Shown: in pieces, positions 17,698-27,272 of the stretch | Layout: every line of letters starts with the position of its first letter | How positions within the stretch are numbered: the first letter of the stretch is position 1 | From: Acinetobacter boissieri | GTDB taxonomy: Bacteria; Pseudomonadota; Gammaproteobacteria; Pseudomonadales; Moraxellaceae | Assembly (NCBI RefSeq): GCF_900096955.1 | Contig: NZ_FMYL01000004.1 | Coordinates: 62,001 to 126,000, forward strand | DNA length: 64,000 nt | Direction of reading: 5' to 3' | Program-made: the position numbers and the translations under genes | The notes under the pieces: model-generated | The model's database searches: none | What the model was told of the DNA's origin: nothing | The model's input: the letters and a program-made list of their open reading frames with translations, nothing else

Positions 17698-19104
17698 ATG
17701 AGGATACCGCCGTTGACTAATACATCTGGGACTCAACCGGCAGCTTCACTGCAAAAAACGCTTATGCTCGGGCATATCATCATTATTGGTTTGGCATATA
17801 TCCAACCCATGACGTTGTTTGATACTTTTGGTATGGTGTCCGAAGCTAGCTTTCAGCATGTACCAACTTCTTACTTTTTTGCACTTTTGGCTGTACTTTT
17901 TACAGCTTTAAGTTATGGCAATATGATTAGGCGCTATCCATCATCCGGCTCAGCCTATACATATGTACAGCGCTCAATTCACCCTAATGCAGGCTTTATG
18001 GTCGGCTGGTCTTCACTGCTTGACTATATTCTTAGCCCTATGGTCAACATTTTATTGGCTGTTATTTACTTAACAGATATCTTTCCAAGTGTAAATCACT
18101 GGGTATGGGTGATTGGCCTCACTGCATTTATGACGTGGGTAAACTTAAGGGGAATTAAATTTGTTGCAAACTTTAATGGTTTAATTGTATTTTTCCAACT
18201 GATTGTGATTACTGTATTTACCATTTTAATTATCAAACATTTATCTGTTGGTGATACTGCCCTTAATGCATTAGGAATGAGTCAAACTCATGATGCTACA
18301 CTGTGGTCAACTAAGCCTTTATTCAGTGAAGAAGTCAAAGTTGGTGCACTCATTACTGGTGCGACTATTTTATGCTTCTCATTTACTGGGTTTGATGCAC
18401 TGAGCTCGTTAGCAGAAGAAACTAAAGATACAGATAAAGTATTACCACGTGCAATTTTCTTAACAGCACTCATTTCTGGGGTAATCTTTATTGTTGCAAC
18501 CTACTTTATGCAACTATATTTCCCAGGAAATCCGAGTAAATACTTCTCTGATGTCAATGCAACACAGCCAGATATCTTAAAAATTGTGGGTGGCGAGCTG
18601 TTTAAGTCTGTCATATTAGGTTTTGCAATTATTACAGTCATGGCTTCAGGTATTTCTGCACACGCAGGCGTGTCACGTTTGATGTATGTGATGGGTCGTG
18701 ATGGTGTATTTAATAAAAAATACTTTGGCCATATCAGTGAAAAGAATTCTGTACCGAAATTTAATATTATTTTGGTCGGTATTATTGCACTTTCAGCTGG
18801 CTTCACTGATTTAGATCATGTTGTATCACTCATTAGCTTTGGTGCATTAACCGCATTTAGCTTCGTAAACTTATCTGTGATTTCACAATATGCATTACGT
18901 GAAGGACGTACAAAAACACCAAAAGACATGTTTAACTTTGTTGTTATTCCAATGCTTGGCTTTATTGCTGTAGGTGCATTGTGGTTACAAATTGATCACG
19001 TGGCTTTAAAATGGGGTATTGTATGGGCAATTGCAGGGGTTTTATTCTTAGGTTATAAAACCAAAGGCTTTAAAATTCCACCGCCACAATATAAAAACGA
19101 TTAA
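17698..19104 (+). CDS. APC-family permease, PuuP (putrescine importer)-like
   Basis: A 12-helix amino acid-polyamine-organocation transporter of 468 residues. It matches E. coli PuuP along most of its length in remembered motifs: LAYIQPMTLFDTFGMVS, SSGSAYTYVQ, HPNAGFMVGWSSLLDYIL, ITGATILCFSFTGFDALSSL and SRLMYVMGRDGVF. Putrescine or a related polyamine is the likely substrate, by homology only. The start is uncertain. ATG 17698 has no SD, while an in-frame TTG at 17713 has GAGGA 8 nt upstream and would remove five residues. The gene has its own promoter and a strong terminator. Confidence 0.85.
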   Translation: MRIPPLTNTSGTQPAASLQKTLMLGHIIIIGLAYIQPMTLFDTFGMVSEASFQHVPTSYFFALLAVLFTALSYGNMIRRYPSSGSAYTYVQRSIHPNAGFMVGWSSLLDYILSPMVNILLAVIYLTDIFPSVNHWVWVIGLTAFMTWVNLRGIKFVANFNGLIVFFQLIVITVFTILIIKHLSVGDTALNALGMSQTHDATLWSTKPLFSEEVKVGALITGATILCFSFTGFDALSSLAEETKDTDKVLPRAIFLTALISGVIFIVATYFMQLYFPGNPSKYFSDVNATQPDILKIVGGELFKSVILGFAIITVMASGISAHAGVSRLMYVMGRDGVFNKKYFGHISEKNSVPKFNIILVGIIALSAGFTDLDHVVSLISFGALTAFSFVNLSVISQYALREGRTKTPKDMFNFVVIPMLGFIAVGALWLQIDHVALKWGIVWAIAGVLFLGYKTKGFKIPPPQYKND

Positions 19105-19107
19105 AAC

Positions 19108-19140
19108 AAAAAAACCAGCGATATCTTCGCTGGTTTTTTT
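19108..19140. terminator. bidirectional terminator between permease and flavodoxin genes
   Basis: A stem with A-rich left arm and T-rich right arm (GC core CCAGCGA/TCGCTGG, loop 19122-19126) lies between convergent genes. It can end transcripts from both sides. Confidence 0.9.
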
Positions 19141-19153
19141 ACTGAATTACTGT

Positions 19154-19708
19154 TTATCTAAATATCTTCTGAGCAATATCTTTTACTCTTTTAGCAAATA
19201 CCTTAGTCGTGTCTAAATCCCCCTGAGGAATTTCACTCGTACTTGCATCTGATGGCGTTTGTACAAGCAATCCAATTGAACCGCCTAGGTTATTAATATC
19301 ATCACGTGTTGAATTTTTTGTATTTGCAGGTAATAGTCCTAAACTTACCCAGATTCCACCGTGCTGTGATGCTAATGTTTGAAACTGAAGGAGGGTATTT
19401 TGTTTGTCACCATTTAAACTTGCACTATTGGTAAACCCAGCAAAAACTTTATCTTGCCACCCACGCACGAACCAAACTTTAGACGATGCATCTGCAAATT
19501 TTTTAAATTGCCAAGGCGCTGCGCCCATATATGTTGGTGCACCAAAAACGATAGCATTGGCTTGATCTAGAATATCCCAGCTCTCTTGACTGATTTCTCC
19601 TTCTTGATTAATTTCAACTAATACCGCTTCTGATGCTTTTGCAAATGTCTCTGCTATAACTTTTGTATGCCCATATCCTGAAAAATACACAACAGCAATT
19701 TTAGTCAT
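19154..19708 (-). CDS. flavodoxin-like NAD(P)H quinone reductase (WrbA-related)
   Basis: A 184-residue FMN-binding flavodoxin fold. The phosphate loop is YFSGYGHTKVIAET at the N terminus, followed by FGAPTYMGAAPWQFKKF and a later FTNSASLNGDKQNTLLQ. This arrangement is that of WrbA-type two-electron quinone reductases. It is divergently transcribed from an HxlR regulator 89 nt away. That is a common pairing in which the regulator senses quinones or electrophiles and controls the reductase. The substrate is not shown by sequence. Confidence 0.85.
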   Translation of the reverse strand: MTKIAVVYFSGYGHTKVIAETFAKASEAVLVEINQEGEISQESWDILDQANAIVFGAPTYMGAAPWQFKKFADASSKVWFVRGWQDKVFAGFTNSASLNGDKQNTLLQFQTLASQHGGIWVSLGLLPANTKNSTRDDINNLGGSIGLLVQTPSDASTSEIPQGDLDTTKVFAKRVKDIAQKIFR

Positions 19709-19768
19709 GACTTAACCTCTATATTTTATGTCATATTCATAATATACTTTAGATACTAGCTGTCAATA

Positions 19769-19786
19769 AGTTACCTATATGTAACT
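19769..19786. promoter_or_regulatory. candidate HxlR operator
   Basis: AGTTAC and GTAACT (6-bp arms) flank a 6-nt spacer, 11 nt before the hxlR-type start and in the shared divergent region. The size and symmetry suit a dimeric winged-helix regulator, and the position suits autorepression together with control of the flavodoxin gene. Confidence 0.5.
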
Positions 19787-19797
19787 AGAGGAAGAAA

Positions 19798-20181
19798 ATG
19801 GATTCATTAAAGCGCTATAATGTTTACAGCTTAGAGTGTCCTGCGCGATTATTTTTTGAAACCCTAGCAGATAAATGGGTATTGCTTATTATTGCAACGC
19901 TTGAAAAGAATACTCAACATTTTAATTTATTAAAGAAAAATATCGAAGGAATCTCGCCTAAAGTACTCTCTCAAAAACTAAAACATCTCGAAAGAGATGG
20001 TTTTATAAAACGAACAGTGTTAGATACTTCTCCTATACGAGTGGAGTACGCATTAACAATGTTTGGGAAGGAGTTTGCACATACAGCCTACCAAATGAAA
20101 TATTGGGCAGAAAATAACATTCATAAAGTGATCACTGCCCAAAAAGCGTATGATATAAACCTATTTAAATTAAAGACTTAA
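19798..20181 (+). CDS. HxlR-family transcriptional regulator
   Basis: A 127-residue winged-helix regulator. The family pattern is clear: [53 protein letters not shown] and [12 protein letters not shown]. It has one cysteine near the N terminus (Cys14), as in redox-sensing members. It is divergent from the flavodoxin gene. The 3' end overlaps the 3' end of trmL on the other strand by 17 nt. Confidence 0.93.
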   Translation: MDSLKRYNVYSLECPARLFFETLADKWVLLIIATLEKNTQHFNLLKKNIEGISPKVLSQKLKHLERDGFIKRTVLDTSPIRVEYALTMFGKEFAHTAYQMKYWAENNIHKVITAQKAYDINLFKLKT

Positions 20182-20638
20182 ATCCTTGTTGACGCCATGC
20201 CTCATATACAATCACAGCAGTCGCATTTGATAAGTTTAAACTACGAGAATTTTCTGCCATAGGTAGCTTAATCCATTGCTCAATAGGAAACATTAAACGG
20301 ACATGCTCTGGTAAGCCTCTAGTTTCCGGGCCCATGAGTAACGCAACAGGTCTGTCTAAGTCAACAGTATGGGGAGTTGCACTGCCTTTTGTCGTAAGAG
20401 GAAAAATATGCGCTACACCTTGCTGTTTTAAAAAATCTAAACATTCATCAATATGATCCCATAATTTCATCCGTGCATATTCATGGTAGTCTAAACCTGC
20501 TCGCTTGAGCTTTTTGTCGTCTAACTCAAAACCTAAAGGACGAACTAAATGTAATTGTGCGCCAGTATTGGCACACAATCGAATAATATTTCCTGTATTG
20601 CTTGGAATTTCAGGCTCAAATAAAACAACATGGATCAC
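20165..20638 (-). CDS. trmL: tRNA (cytidine/uridine-34 2'-O)-methyltransferase TrmL
   Basis: TrmL methylates the 2'-O of the wobble base in two leucine tRNAs using SAM. I start it at GTG 20638 (reading [17 protein letters not shown]), which gives 157 residues like E. coli TrmL and has AAGGA 7 nt upstream. The longer frame overlaps cysG. SPOUT-fold motifs are visible: [27 protein letters not shown] and [14 protein letters not shown]. It follows cysG by 28 nt on the same strand. Confidence 0.93.
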   Translation of the reverse strand: MIHVVLFEPEIPSNTGNIIRLCANTGAQLHLVRPLGFELDDKKLKRAGLDYHEYARMKLWDHIDECLDFLKQQGVAHIFPLTTKGSATPHTVDLDRPVALLMGPETRGLPEHVRLMFPIEQWIKLPMAENSRSLNLSNATAVIVYEAWRQQGFKSLI

Positions 20639-20666
20639 GTAAAATTCCTTATTTCTTTCAATGACA

Positions 20667-22040
20667 TTATTGCCACTGTAACTGCTCTCTAAGCTGAACA
20701 ACATCACCAATAATTGTTAATGTAGGGGCTTGAATATCATGTTGATGTATTTTAGATACAATATTGCTTAGCGTGCCAATCACAACTTTTTGGTCAGCTG
20801 TTGTTCCTTTAGAAACAAGGGCAACTGGCATATTTTCACACTGGCCATGTGCAATCAATTGCTTACAAATAGTATCTAGCCCTACAAGCCCCATATAGAT
20901 AACAAGGGTCTGATTTTCATAAACTAGCTCTTTCCAAGGTAACTCAGGTGAGCCTTCCTTCAAATGACCTGTTAAAAAGCGAACACTTTGTGCATAATCT
21001 CTATGCGTTAATGGAATACCCGCATACGCTGCACAACCTGAAGCAGCTGTAATACCCGGTACAACCTGAAAAGAAATATTTTCAGCAAATAACTCTTGAA
21101 TTTCTTCACCACCACGACCAAAAATAAATGGATCTCCGCCTTTTAAACGACAGACGCGTTTCCCTTCTTTTGCATATTGCACCAACAACTGGTTAATCCC
21201 ATCTTGTGGCACACTGTGGTTTGAACGTGATTTACCCACATAAATTTTGTCAGCATCACGGCGGCATAATTCTAAAATCGGTGCAGACACCAAGCGATCA
21301 TAGATAACAACATCAGATTGCTGCATTAAACGCAGAGCTTTCAGTGTAAGTAATTCTGGGTCACCCGGCCCTGCTCCCACCAAATACACCTCACCCTTAG
21401 GTGTCTGCCAAGTATTTAAAGCATCATGCATAATCGCTTGGGCTTTTTCTAATTGATCATTGAACACATGTTCTTTGAGAGAACCTGCATACAAATTTTC
21501 CCAAAAAATACGGCGTTCTTCAGGACTTGGAATTTTAGCTTTCACACGAGCACGCCAATCGCCTGAAAACTCAGCCAATTTTCCCATACCATGCGGAATC
21601 ATAGTTTCAAGTTGTGTTCTGAGCTGGCGTGATAGCACCGGTGATGTACCATTTGAAGCAATTGAAATCACCAATGGCGAACGATCTACAATTGCAGGCA
21701 CCATAAAGCGACAGTGTGGAATATCATCTACACTGTTCACCAATAAATTACGGGCTTCACAATACTCAAATACAGACTGGTTTACTTTAGCATTGTCTGT
21801 AGCAGCAATAACTAATTTATAAGGGAAGTCTAGATCTGTTTCAGTAAAGTAACGCTTAAAAATTTGCCCTTTGCCTGCTAGCACCAGTGCCTCTAGGTCT
21901 GCTGAAACATCAGGTGCAACAATATGTAAAATTGCACCTGCTTTATTGAGTAAAAATGCCTTACGGTAAGCAATGCCACCCCCACCAACAATCAGGCAAA
22001 TTTGTTGTTTCAACTTTAATGAAATGGGAAAAATATCCAC
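20667..22040 (-). CDS. cysG: siroheme synthase CysG, fused form
   Basis: CysG makes siroheme for sulfite and nitrite reductases in one polypeptide. The N-terminal half is a precorrin-2 dehydrogenase and ferrochelatase with the NAD-binding loop [12 protein letters not shown]. The C-terminal half is a uroporphyrinogen-III C-methyltransferase with [33 protein letters not shown] and [13 protein letters not shown]. The 457-residue length matches E. coli CysG. The start is a GTG at 22040 with AAGGGG 5 nt upstream. It lies between serS and trmL in a minus-strand run, and APS reductase (cysH) about 30 kb away depends on the same assimilation route. Confidence 0.97.
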   Translation of the reverse strand: MDIFPISLKLKQQICLIVGGGGIAYRKAFLLNKAGAILHIVAPDVSADLEALVLAGKGQIFKRYFTETDLDFPYKLVIAATDNAKVNQSVFEYCEARNLLVNSVDDIPHCRFMVPAIVDRSPLVISIASNGTSPVLSRQLRTQLETMIPHGMGKLAEFSGDWRARVKAKIPSPEERRIFWENLYAGSLKEHVFNDQLEKAQAIMHDALNTWQTPKGEVYLVGAGPGDPELLTLKALRLMQQSDVVIYDRLVSAPILELCRRDADKIYVGKSRSNHSVPQDGINQLLVQYAKEGKRVCRLKGGDPFIFGRGGEEIQELFAENISFQVVPGITAASGCAAYAGIPLTHRDYAQSVRFLTGHLKEGSPELPWKELVYENQTLVIYMGLVGLDTICKQLIAHGQCENMPVALVSKGTTADQKVVIGTLSNIVSKIHQHDIQAPTLTIIGDVVQLREQLQWQ

Positions 22041-22088
22041 ATCAACCCCTTAAATCTGGCAACTGGCTAGACAATAACACATGACAAA

Positions 22089-23411
<1,323 letters not shown>

Positions 23412-23427
23412 CTAAAAATACAATCAG

Positions 23428-23433
23428 ATTATA
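23428..23433 (-). promoter_or_regulatory. -10 box of the serS promoter
   Basis: A perfect TATAAT on the minus strand, about 70 nt before the serS start. The -35 region at usual spacing is poor (TATTCA-like) and falls within a long inverted repeat. Confidence 0.55.
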
Positions 23434-23436
23434 CAA

Positions 23437-23477
23437 TTGAGTTGACTTCGTGAATAATTTTTACGAAGTCAACTCAA
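23437..23477. repeat. 15-bp inverted repeat between the lipoprotein gene and serS
   Basis: Perfect 15-bp arms (23437-23451 and 23463-23477) enclose an 11-nt AT-rich loop. It lies 13 nt after the lipoprotein gene stop, so it may end that transcript, but no T run follows on the minus strand. It also covers the -35 area of serS. Confidence 0.65.
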
Positions 23478-23490
23478 CATAAGCAAAGTT

Positions 23491-24246
23491 TTACGGTAAA
23501 TATTGAGAATTTATCACTGCCTTAGCATCTGTATATGGCAAAATCAACTCTGTCATACCCTCAGCATAAGAAGCCAACTCATACAGTGGATAAACAAAAA
23601 CAATGCCGTCTTGGCTATAATAGAAGTTATCTGTAGGCTCTAATTTGCCCGCTTCTATACCATGCTCTTTTAACCATGATTCATTGGCACTATATAGGGC
23701 TTGATACACTTTCACTTGCTGATCAGGTGAGTACAGATCAGACATTGTTACACGTTTCTTCGTGTTTAGATCAAAAACCACATACTCTTTATGATACATA
23801 CCATGAGCAGCACCTGCAGAGTAGCTATCACTTTCAAGTACAAAAGTAACCAAATGATAATTTTGTGACACGAATTTCACCGTGTAATTACTTTGGTTAA
23901 TGTCTTGCTCTTTAGTATCTTTAGGAACAGCCCGAGGGGACTTTGAAAATGCCAATGGTGCATCTTTTGTAAGACGCTGTGAAAAGTAGTCATTTACCCA
24001 AGGCAAATTGGTCTCGACTGTTTGTATCGTGTAATCAGTACATTCATCAGCTTCACAATATACTTTTTGTGGCAATACCATACCAACTGTTTTAGCAGAC
24101 ACGGCTGGCAACACGACTTTTTCCGTACTCACCGAAGCTGTTTTAGCACTGTCTTGTTCTGTATTTTGTTTTTGACAACCTGAGATCAGAGCAATGCTAC
24201 AAACCACACCAATCACAAGACCAAACTGACCATTAGAAAATCTCAT
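23491..24246 (-). CDS. lipoprotein with DUF3298 (RsiV-like) domain
   Basis: A 251-residue predicted lipoprotein: a short signal ends in the lipobox ISGC (Cys24). A low-complexity linker is followed by a periplasmic domain of the DUF4163/DUF3298 type. Its typical segments include SYSAGAAHGMYHKEYVVFDL, VTMSDLYSP and a C-terminal strand with FVYPLYELASYAEG. In Gram-positive RsiV this domain binds lysozyme; whether that holds here is unknown. It follows lolA on the same strand (95-nt gap) and precedes serS. Confidence 0.8.
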   Translation of the reverse strand: MRFSNGQFGLVIGVVCSIALISGCQKQNTEQDSAKTASVSTEKVVLPAVSAKTVGMVLPQKVYCEADECTDYTIQTVETNLPWVNDYFSQRLTKDAPLAFSKSPRAVPKDTKEQDINQSNYTVKFVSQNYHLVTFVLESDSYSAGAAHGMYHKEYVVFDLNTKKRVTMSDLYSPDQQVKVYQALYSANESWLKEHGIEAGKLEPTDNFYYSQDGIVFVYPLYELASYAEGMTELILPYTDAKAVINSQYLP

Positions 24247-24341
24247 ATCTACATCACCTCAATACATTTAAAGCCAATATACAAAAGAGCATGACCCTAT
24301 GCACATAGTAAAAATGTATCTTGGTGCGCCGATTCAACGAT

Positions 24342-25028
24342 TTACTGATCAATGATGTCAGTCCCTTTAGGTGGCACAAAGTTAAATGTAGATGCTGCTA
24401 TTTTTGCATTTTTTACTACACGACTAAAATTAATAGTAGTCGTTTGCCCTAGAGCATCATTTAACACCATCACACTGGGTGTACCATCTTTTGCAAAGCC
24501 AATACTTAAGTCTTGAAAACTACCCTCTGTATTTTTAGGCGTCAGCGTATAATAGTTTTTGCTCGAATCTGGTTGTGACACAATATATGACTGCATAATT
24601 TGTGCTGTATTACCAGAAAGTAATAGTGCTGGAGTATTTGCAACTTGATCGCTCACAGTCTGACGTACTACTTGCTGTAAATCGGGGTCATAAATCCAAA
24701 TCGTTTTACTACTCGTCACAATCAATTGCTTAGAAGGTGCTGTGGTTTCCCAATAAAATTTACCGGGACGCTCAACTTTCATAACCCCAGTAAATTTTTG
24801 ATTTAAATGCTGTGCTGCCACAGGTTTTTTAGGAAGATTATTTTTTACATTTGCTTTTGTTGTTTGCTCAAAGTCCGCACTAAAACTACGAAGCCCTGTT
24901 AATTGGTGTACCAATGATTGTGTAGCCTGCTGACTCGCTGCAGACACAGGTGCTGCAACCACATACGGCGTAACGCCCAAAGACAAGGCCATCGTTACAC
25001 TCATTACAATTGTTTTGATACTCATCAC
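24342..25028 (-). CDS. lolA: periplasmic lipoprotein carrier LolA
   Basis: LolA ferries lipoproteins released by LolCDE across the periplasm to LolB. The 228-residue precursor has a signal peptide ending near VVAAP. The mature protein contains the LolA pattern FSADFEQT, GVMKVERPGKFYWETTAPSK, TIWIYDPDLQQVVRQ and the C-terminal FNFVPPKGTDIID. GTG 25028 and the adjacent ATG are alternative starts one codon apart. A loop of extra residues (about 60-75) after the first helix is longer than in E. coli LolA. Confidence 0.95.
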   Translation of the reverse strand: MMSIKTIVMSVTMALSLGVTPYVVAAPVSAASQQATQSLVHQLTGLRSFSADFEQTTKANVKNNLPKKPVAAQHLNQKFTGVMKVERPGKFYWETTAPSKQLIVTSSKTIWIYDPDLQQVVRQTVSDQVANTPALLLSGNTAQIMQSYIVSQPDSSKNYYTLTPKNTEGSFQDLSIGFAKDGTPSVMVLNDALGQTTTINFSRVVKNAKIAASTFNFVPPKGTDIIDQ

Positions 25029-25185
25029 GACATCTCATTTTTACATAATGTCTATTGTAAGGACAATCCTTACAATGCTGTAGTTAAAAATGTATTGAAA
25101 ATACAATATTTTGTGTCGTTATATATTTCAAATGTGCCGTTTTAAAGTATTTATGAATATAGGGTAACTGCTACGTAACAGATAT

Positions 25186-25213
25186 AAAAAAGCACGCTTA
25201 AGCGTGCTTTTTT
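25186..25213. terminator. terminator after rpmA
   Basis: A perfect palindrome with GC core GCACGCTTAAGCGTGC flanked by A and T runs on either side, 15 nt after the rpmA stop. Symmetrical, so active in both directions. Confidence 0.92.
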
Positions 25214-25228
25214 GTGTCAGAGAAGCAA

Positions 25229-25486
25229 TTAAGCCGCTTCAACTTTCACATAACGGCGTCCGAACTGACCTTTCACTTCAAACTTCACTACACCATCAGT
25301 TGTAGCAAATAAAGTGTGATCACGGCCCATGCCTACGTTTGTACCAGCGTGGAATTCTGTACCACGTTGACGAACGATAATTGTACCTGCAGTGATTGTT
25401 TGACCACCGTAAGCTTTAACACCTAACATTTTTGGGTTTGAATCACGACCGTTTCGTGTCGAACCACCAGCTTTTTTATGAGCCAT
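25229..25486 (-). CDS. rpmA: 50S ribosomal protein L27
   Basis: L27 lies near the peptidyl-transferase centre. The 85-residue protein has the family start [16 protein letters not shown], the motif LGVKAYGGQ and the [17 protein letters not shown] segment. GAGGAG precedes the ATG. It is 18 nt after rplU, the universal rplU-rpmA order. Confidence 0.98.
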   Translation of the reverse strand: MAHKKAGGSTRNGRDSNPKMLGVKAYGGQTITAGTIIVRQRGTEFHAGTNVGMGRDHTLFATTDGVVKFEVKGQFGRRYVKVEAA

Positions 25487-25504
25487 GTCTATTACTCCTC
25501 GTGA

Positions 25505-25816
25505 TTAGCCTGAAATAGCAGTAATTTTCAACTCAGTGAACCATTGACGGTGACCTTGTTGTTTACGATAGTGCTTACGACGACGCATTTTTACAATACG
25601 GATTTTGTCGTGACGACCATGGCCAACCACTTCTGCAGTGACTTTAGCGCCAGCTACAACAGGAGCACCAATTTGAATGTTGTCGCCATTTACAAGCATT
25701 AATACATCGTCAAATGCAATTGTAGAACCAGTTTCAACTTTCAAAAGCTCAACTTTAAGTGTTTCGCCTTCAATCACACGGTGCTGCTTACCACCGCTTT
25801 GGATTACTGCGTACAT
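25505..25816 (-). CDS. rplU: 50S ribosomal protein L21
   Basis: L21 is a large-subunit protein that contacts 23S rRNA. I set the start at ATG 25816 ([14 protein letters not shown]), 103 residues, with GGAG 6 nt upstream; the longer frame begins at a TTG that overlaps this SD. The lysine/arginine-rich [17 protein letters not shown] is typical. It is first in the rplU-rpmA unit and divergent from ispB, as in many gammaproteobacteria. Confidence 0.97.
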   Translation of the reverse strand: MYAVIQSGGKQHRVIEGETLKVELLKVETGSTIAFDDVLMLVNGDNIQIGAPVVAGAKVTAEVVGHGRHDKIRIVKMRRRKHYRKQQGHRQWFTELKITAISG

Positions 25817-25906
25817 AGTGTACTCCAACTTGCCCGTGTCGTCGTGCCGATAAAGGAATATACCGATCTTAAGACGCCCGCCACTGGGGATACATAAAGG
25901 TTGGCT

Positions 25907-25935
25907 ATTGTATGAAAAAATTGATCTAACAACAA
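25907..25935 (-). promoter_or_regulatory. promoter of rplU-rpmA
   Basis: On the minus strand TTGTTG (25930-25935), a 17-nt spacer and TACAAT (25907-25912) fit a sigma-70 promoter about 90 nt before rplU. The leader contains a C/G-rich stretch that might form structure for autoregulation; no known leader motif was recognised. Confidence 0.5.
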
Positions 25936-26284
25936 GAGCAGATGTCTTTTTTTTCAGCTATTTTGCCAGCACCGCTAAGCAGATAGAACTAAAATATGCC
26001 TTAATATTACTAATTACGATATGATTGAGCTTAAGTTAATGCATTTACACAGTATTTTATAATTTTGCCAATTAAACCTCAAAATCTTGCTTTTGCTTAT
26101 AGATAGATTTAAGTAAAATTATTTTAGTGTCTATGTTAATGCAAGTATTCACATATCGATGACACTTTTTTATGGTATAACATGCCTAAAATGACACATC
26201 GCCAAATATGTTTGGTTTTTTATCGGGTACTTTGGCCAATCAAACATCAATTATCGTCATCAACAAACAAGGGTTTTTTATTGT
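25936..26284. other. intergenic region upstream of ispB
   Basis: About 350 AT-rich bases between the rplU promoter and ispB. It must contain the ispB promoter, but no single site stands out. An AAGGG lies 11 nt before the ispB ATG. No RNA gene or ORF was found. Confidence 0.5.
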
Positions 26285-27262
26285 ATGGCCATAGACTTCC
26301 AGCAAGATATTCTCTCGCCAGTTGCTACAGATTTTGCTGCAATGGATCAATTTATTAATGAGGGAATCAGCTCAAAAGTAGCCCTCGTAATGTCAGTAAG
26401 CAAACATGTGGTTGAAGCAGGCGGAAAACGTATGCGACCAATTATGTGCTTACTTGCCGCACAAGCCTGCGGTGAAACTGATTTAACTCGAACACAGAAA
26501 TTAGCAGCAGTCATTGAAATGCTACATACAGCAACGCTTGTGCATGATGATGTTGTAGACGAATCTAATTTACGCCGTGGAAGACCCACAGCAAATGCAA
26601 CATGGAACAATCAAACTGCGGTTTTAGTCGGTGATTTTTTGATTGCTCGCTCATTTGATTTGTTGGTTGATTTAAATCATATGCCACTCTTAAAAGAGTT
26701 TTCAACGGGGACTTGTGAAATTGCAGAAGGTGAAGTACTACAACTACAAGCACAACACCAACCTGAAACAACAGAAGAAATCTACTTAGACATTATTTAT
26801 GGCAAGACCTCTCGCCTATTTCAGTTAGCGACTGAAGGTGCAGCTATGCTGGCCGGTAAACCTGAATACCGTACTGCACTGAAAAAATATGCAGGTCACT
26901 TTGGCAATGCATTTCAAATTATTGATGATATTTTAGACTATACTTCAGATAAAGAAACGCTTGGTAAAAACATTGGTGATGATCTAATGGAAGGTAAACC
27001 AACCCTTCCTTTAATCACAGCATTAAAAAATACGCATGGTGAAGCACATCAAATGATTTACAAAAGTATTGCTACCGGTGGGCTAGATGATCTAGATCAA
27101 GTGATTCAAGTGGTACAAAACAGCGGTGCTTTAGATTACTGCCGTAAAAGAGCCCACGAAGAAACTCAAGCTGCCATTGATGCTTTAGAGCTATTGCCAA
27201 ACACTCAAGCGCGCCAGGCACTATTTAACTTAGCCCATCTGGCTTTAAACCGTATTCAATAA
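26285..27262 (+). CDS. ispB: octaprenyl diphosphate synthase IspB
   Basis: IspB builds the long prenyl chain used for ubiquinone. The 325-residue trans-prenyltransferase has both aspartate-rich motifs, DDVVDESNLRRG (first) and DDILDYTSDKETLGK (second), and GGKRMRP near residue 47. The residue just before the first motif region is small, consistent with a long-chain product. It is divergent from rplU-rpmA and 10 nt before the recombinase-family gene, which is probably co-transcribed. The window also has ispE and ispA from the same pathway. Confidence 0.95.
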   Translation: MAIDFQQDILSPVATDFAAMDQFINEGISSKVALVMSVSKHVVEAGGKRMRPIMCLLAAQACGETDLTRTQKLAAVIEMLHTATLVHDDVVDESNLRRGRPTANATWNNQTAVLVGDFLIARSFDLLVDLNHMPLLKEFSTGTCEIAEGEVLQLQAQHQPETTEEIYLDIIYGKTSRLFQLATEGAAMLAGKPEYRTALKKYAGHFGNAFQIIDDILDYTSDKETLGKNIGDDLMEGKPTLPLITALKNTHGEAHQMIYKSIATGGLDDLDQVIQVVQNSGALDYCRKRAHEETQAAIDALELLPNTQARQALFNLAHLALNRIQ

Positions 27263-27272
27263 GACCCTGCCT

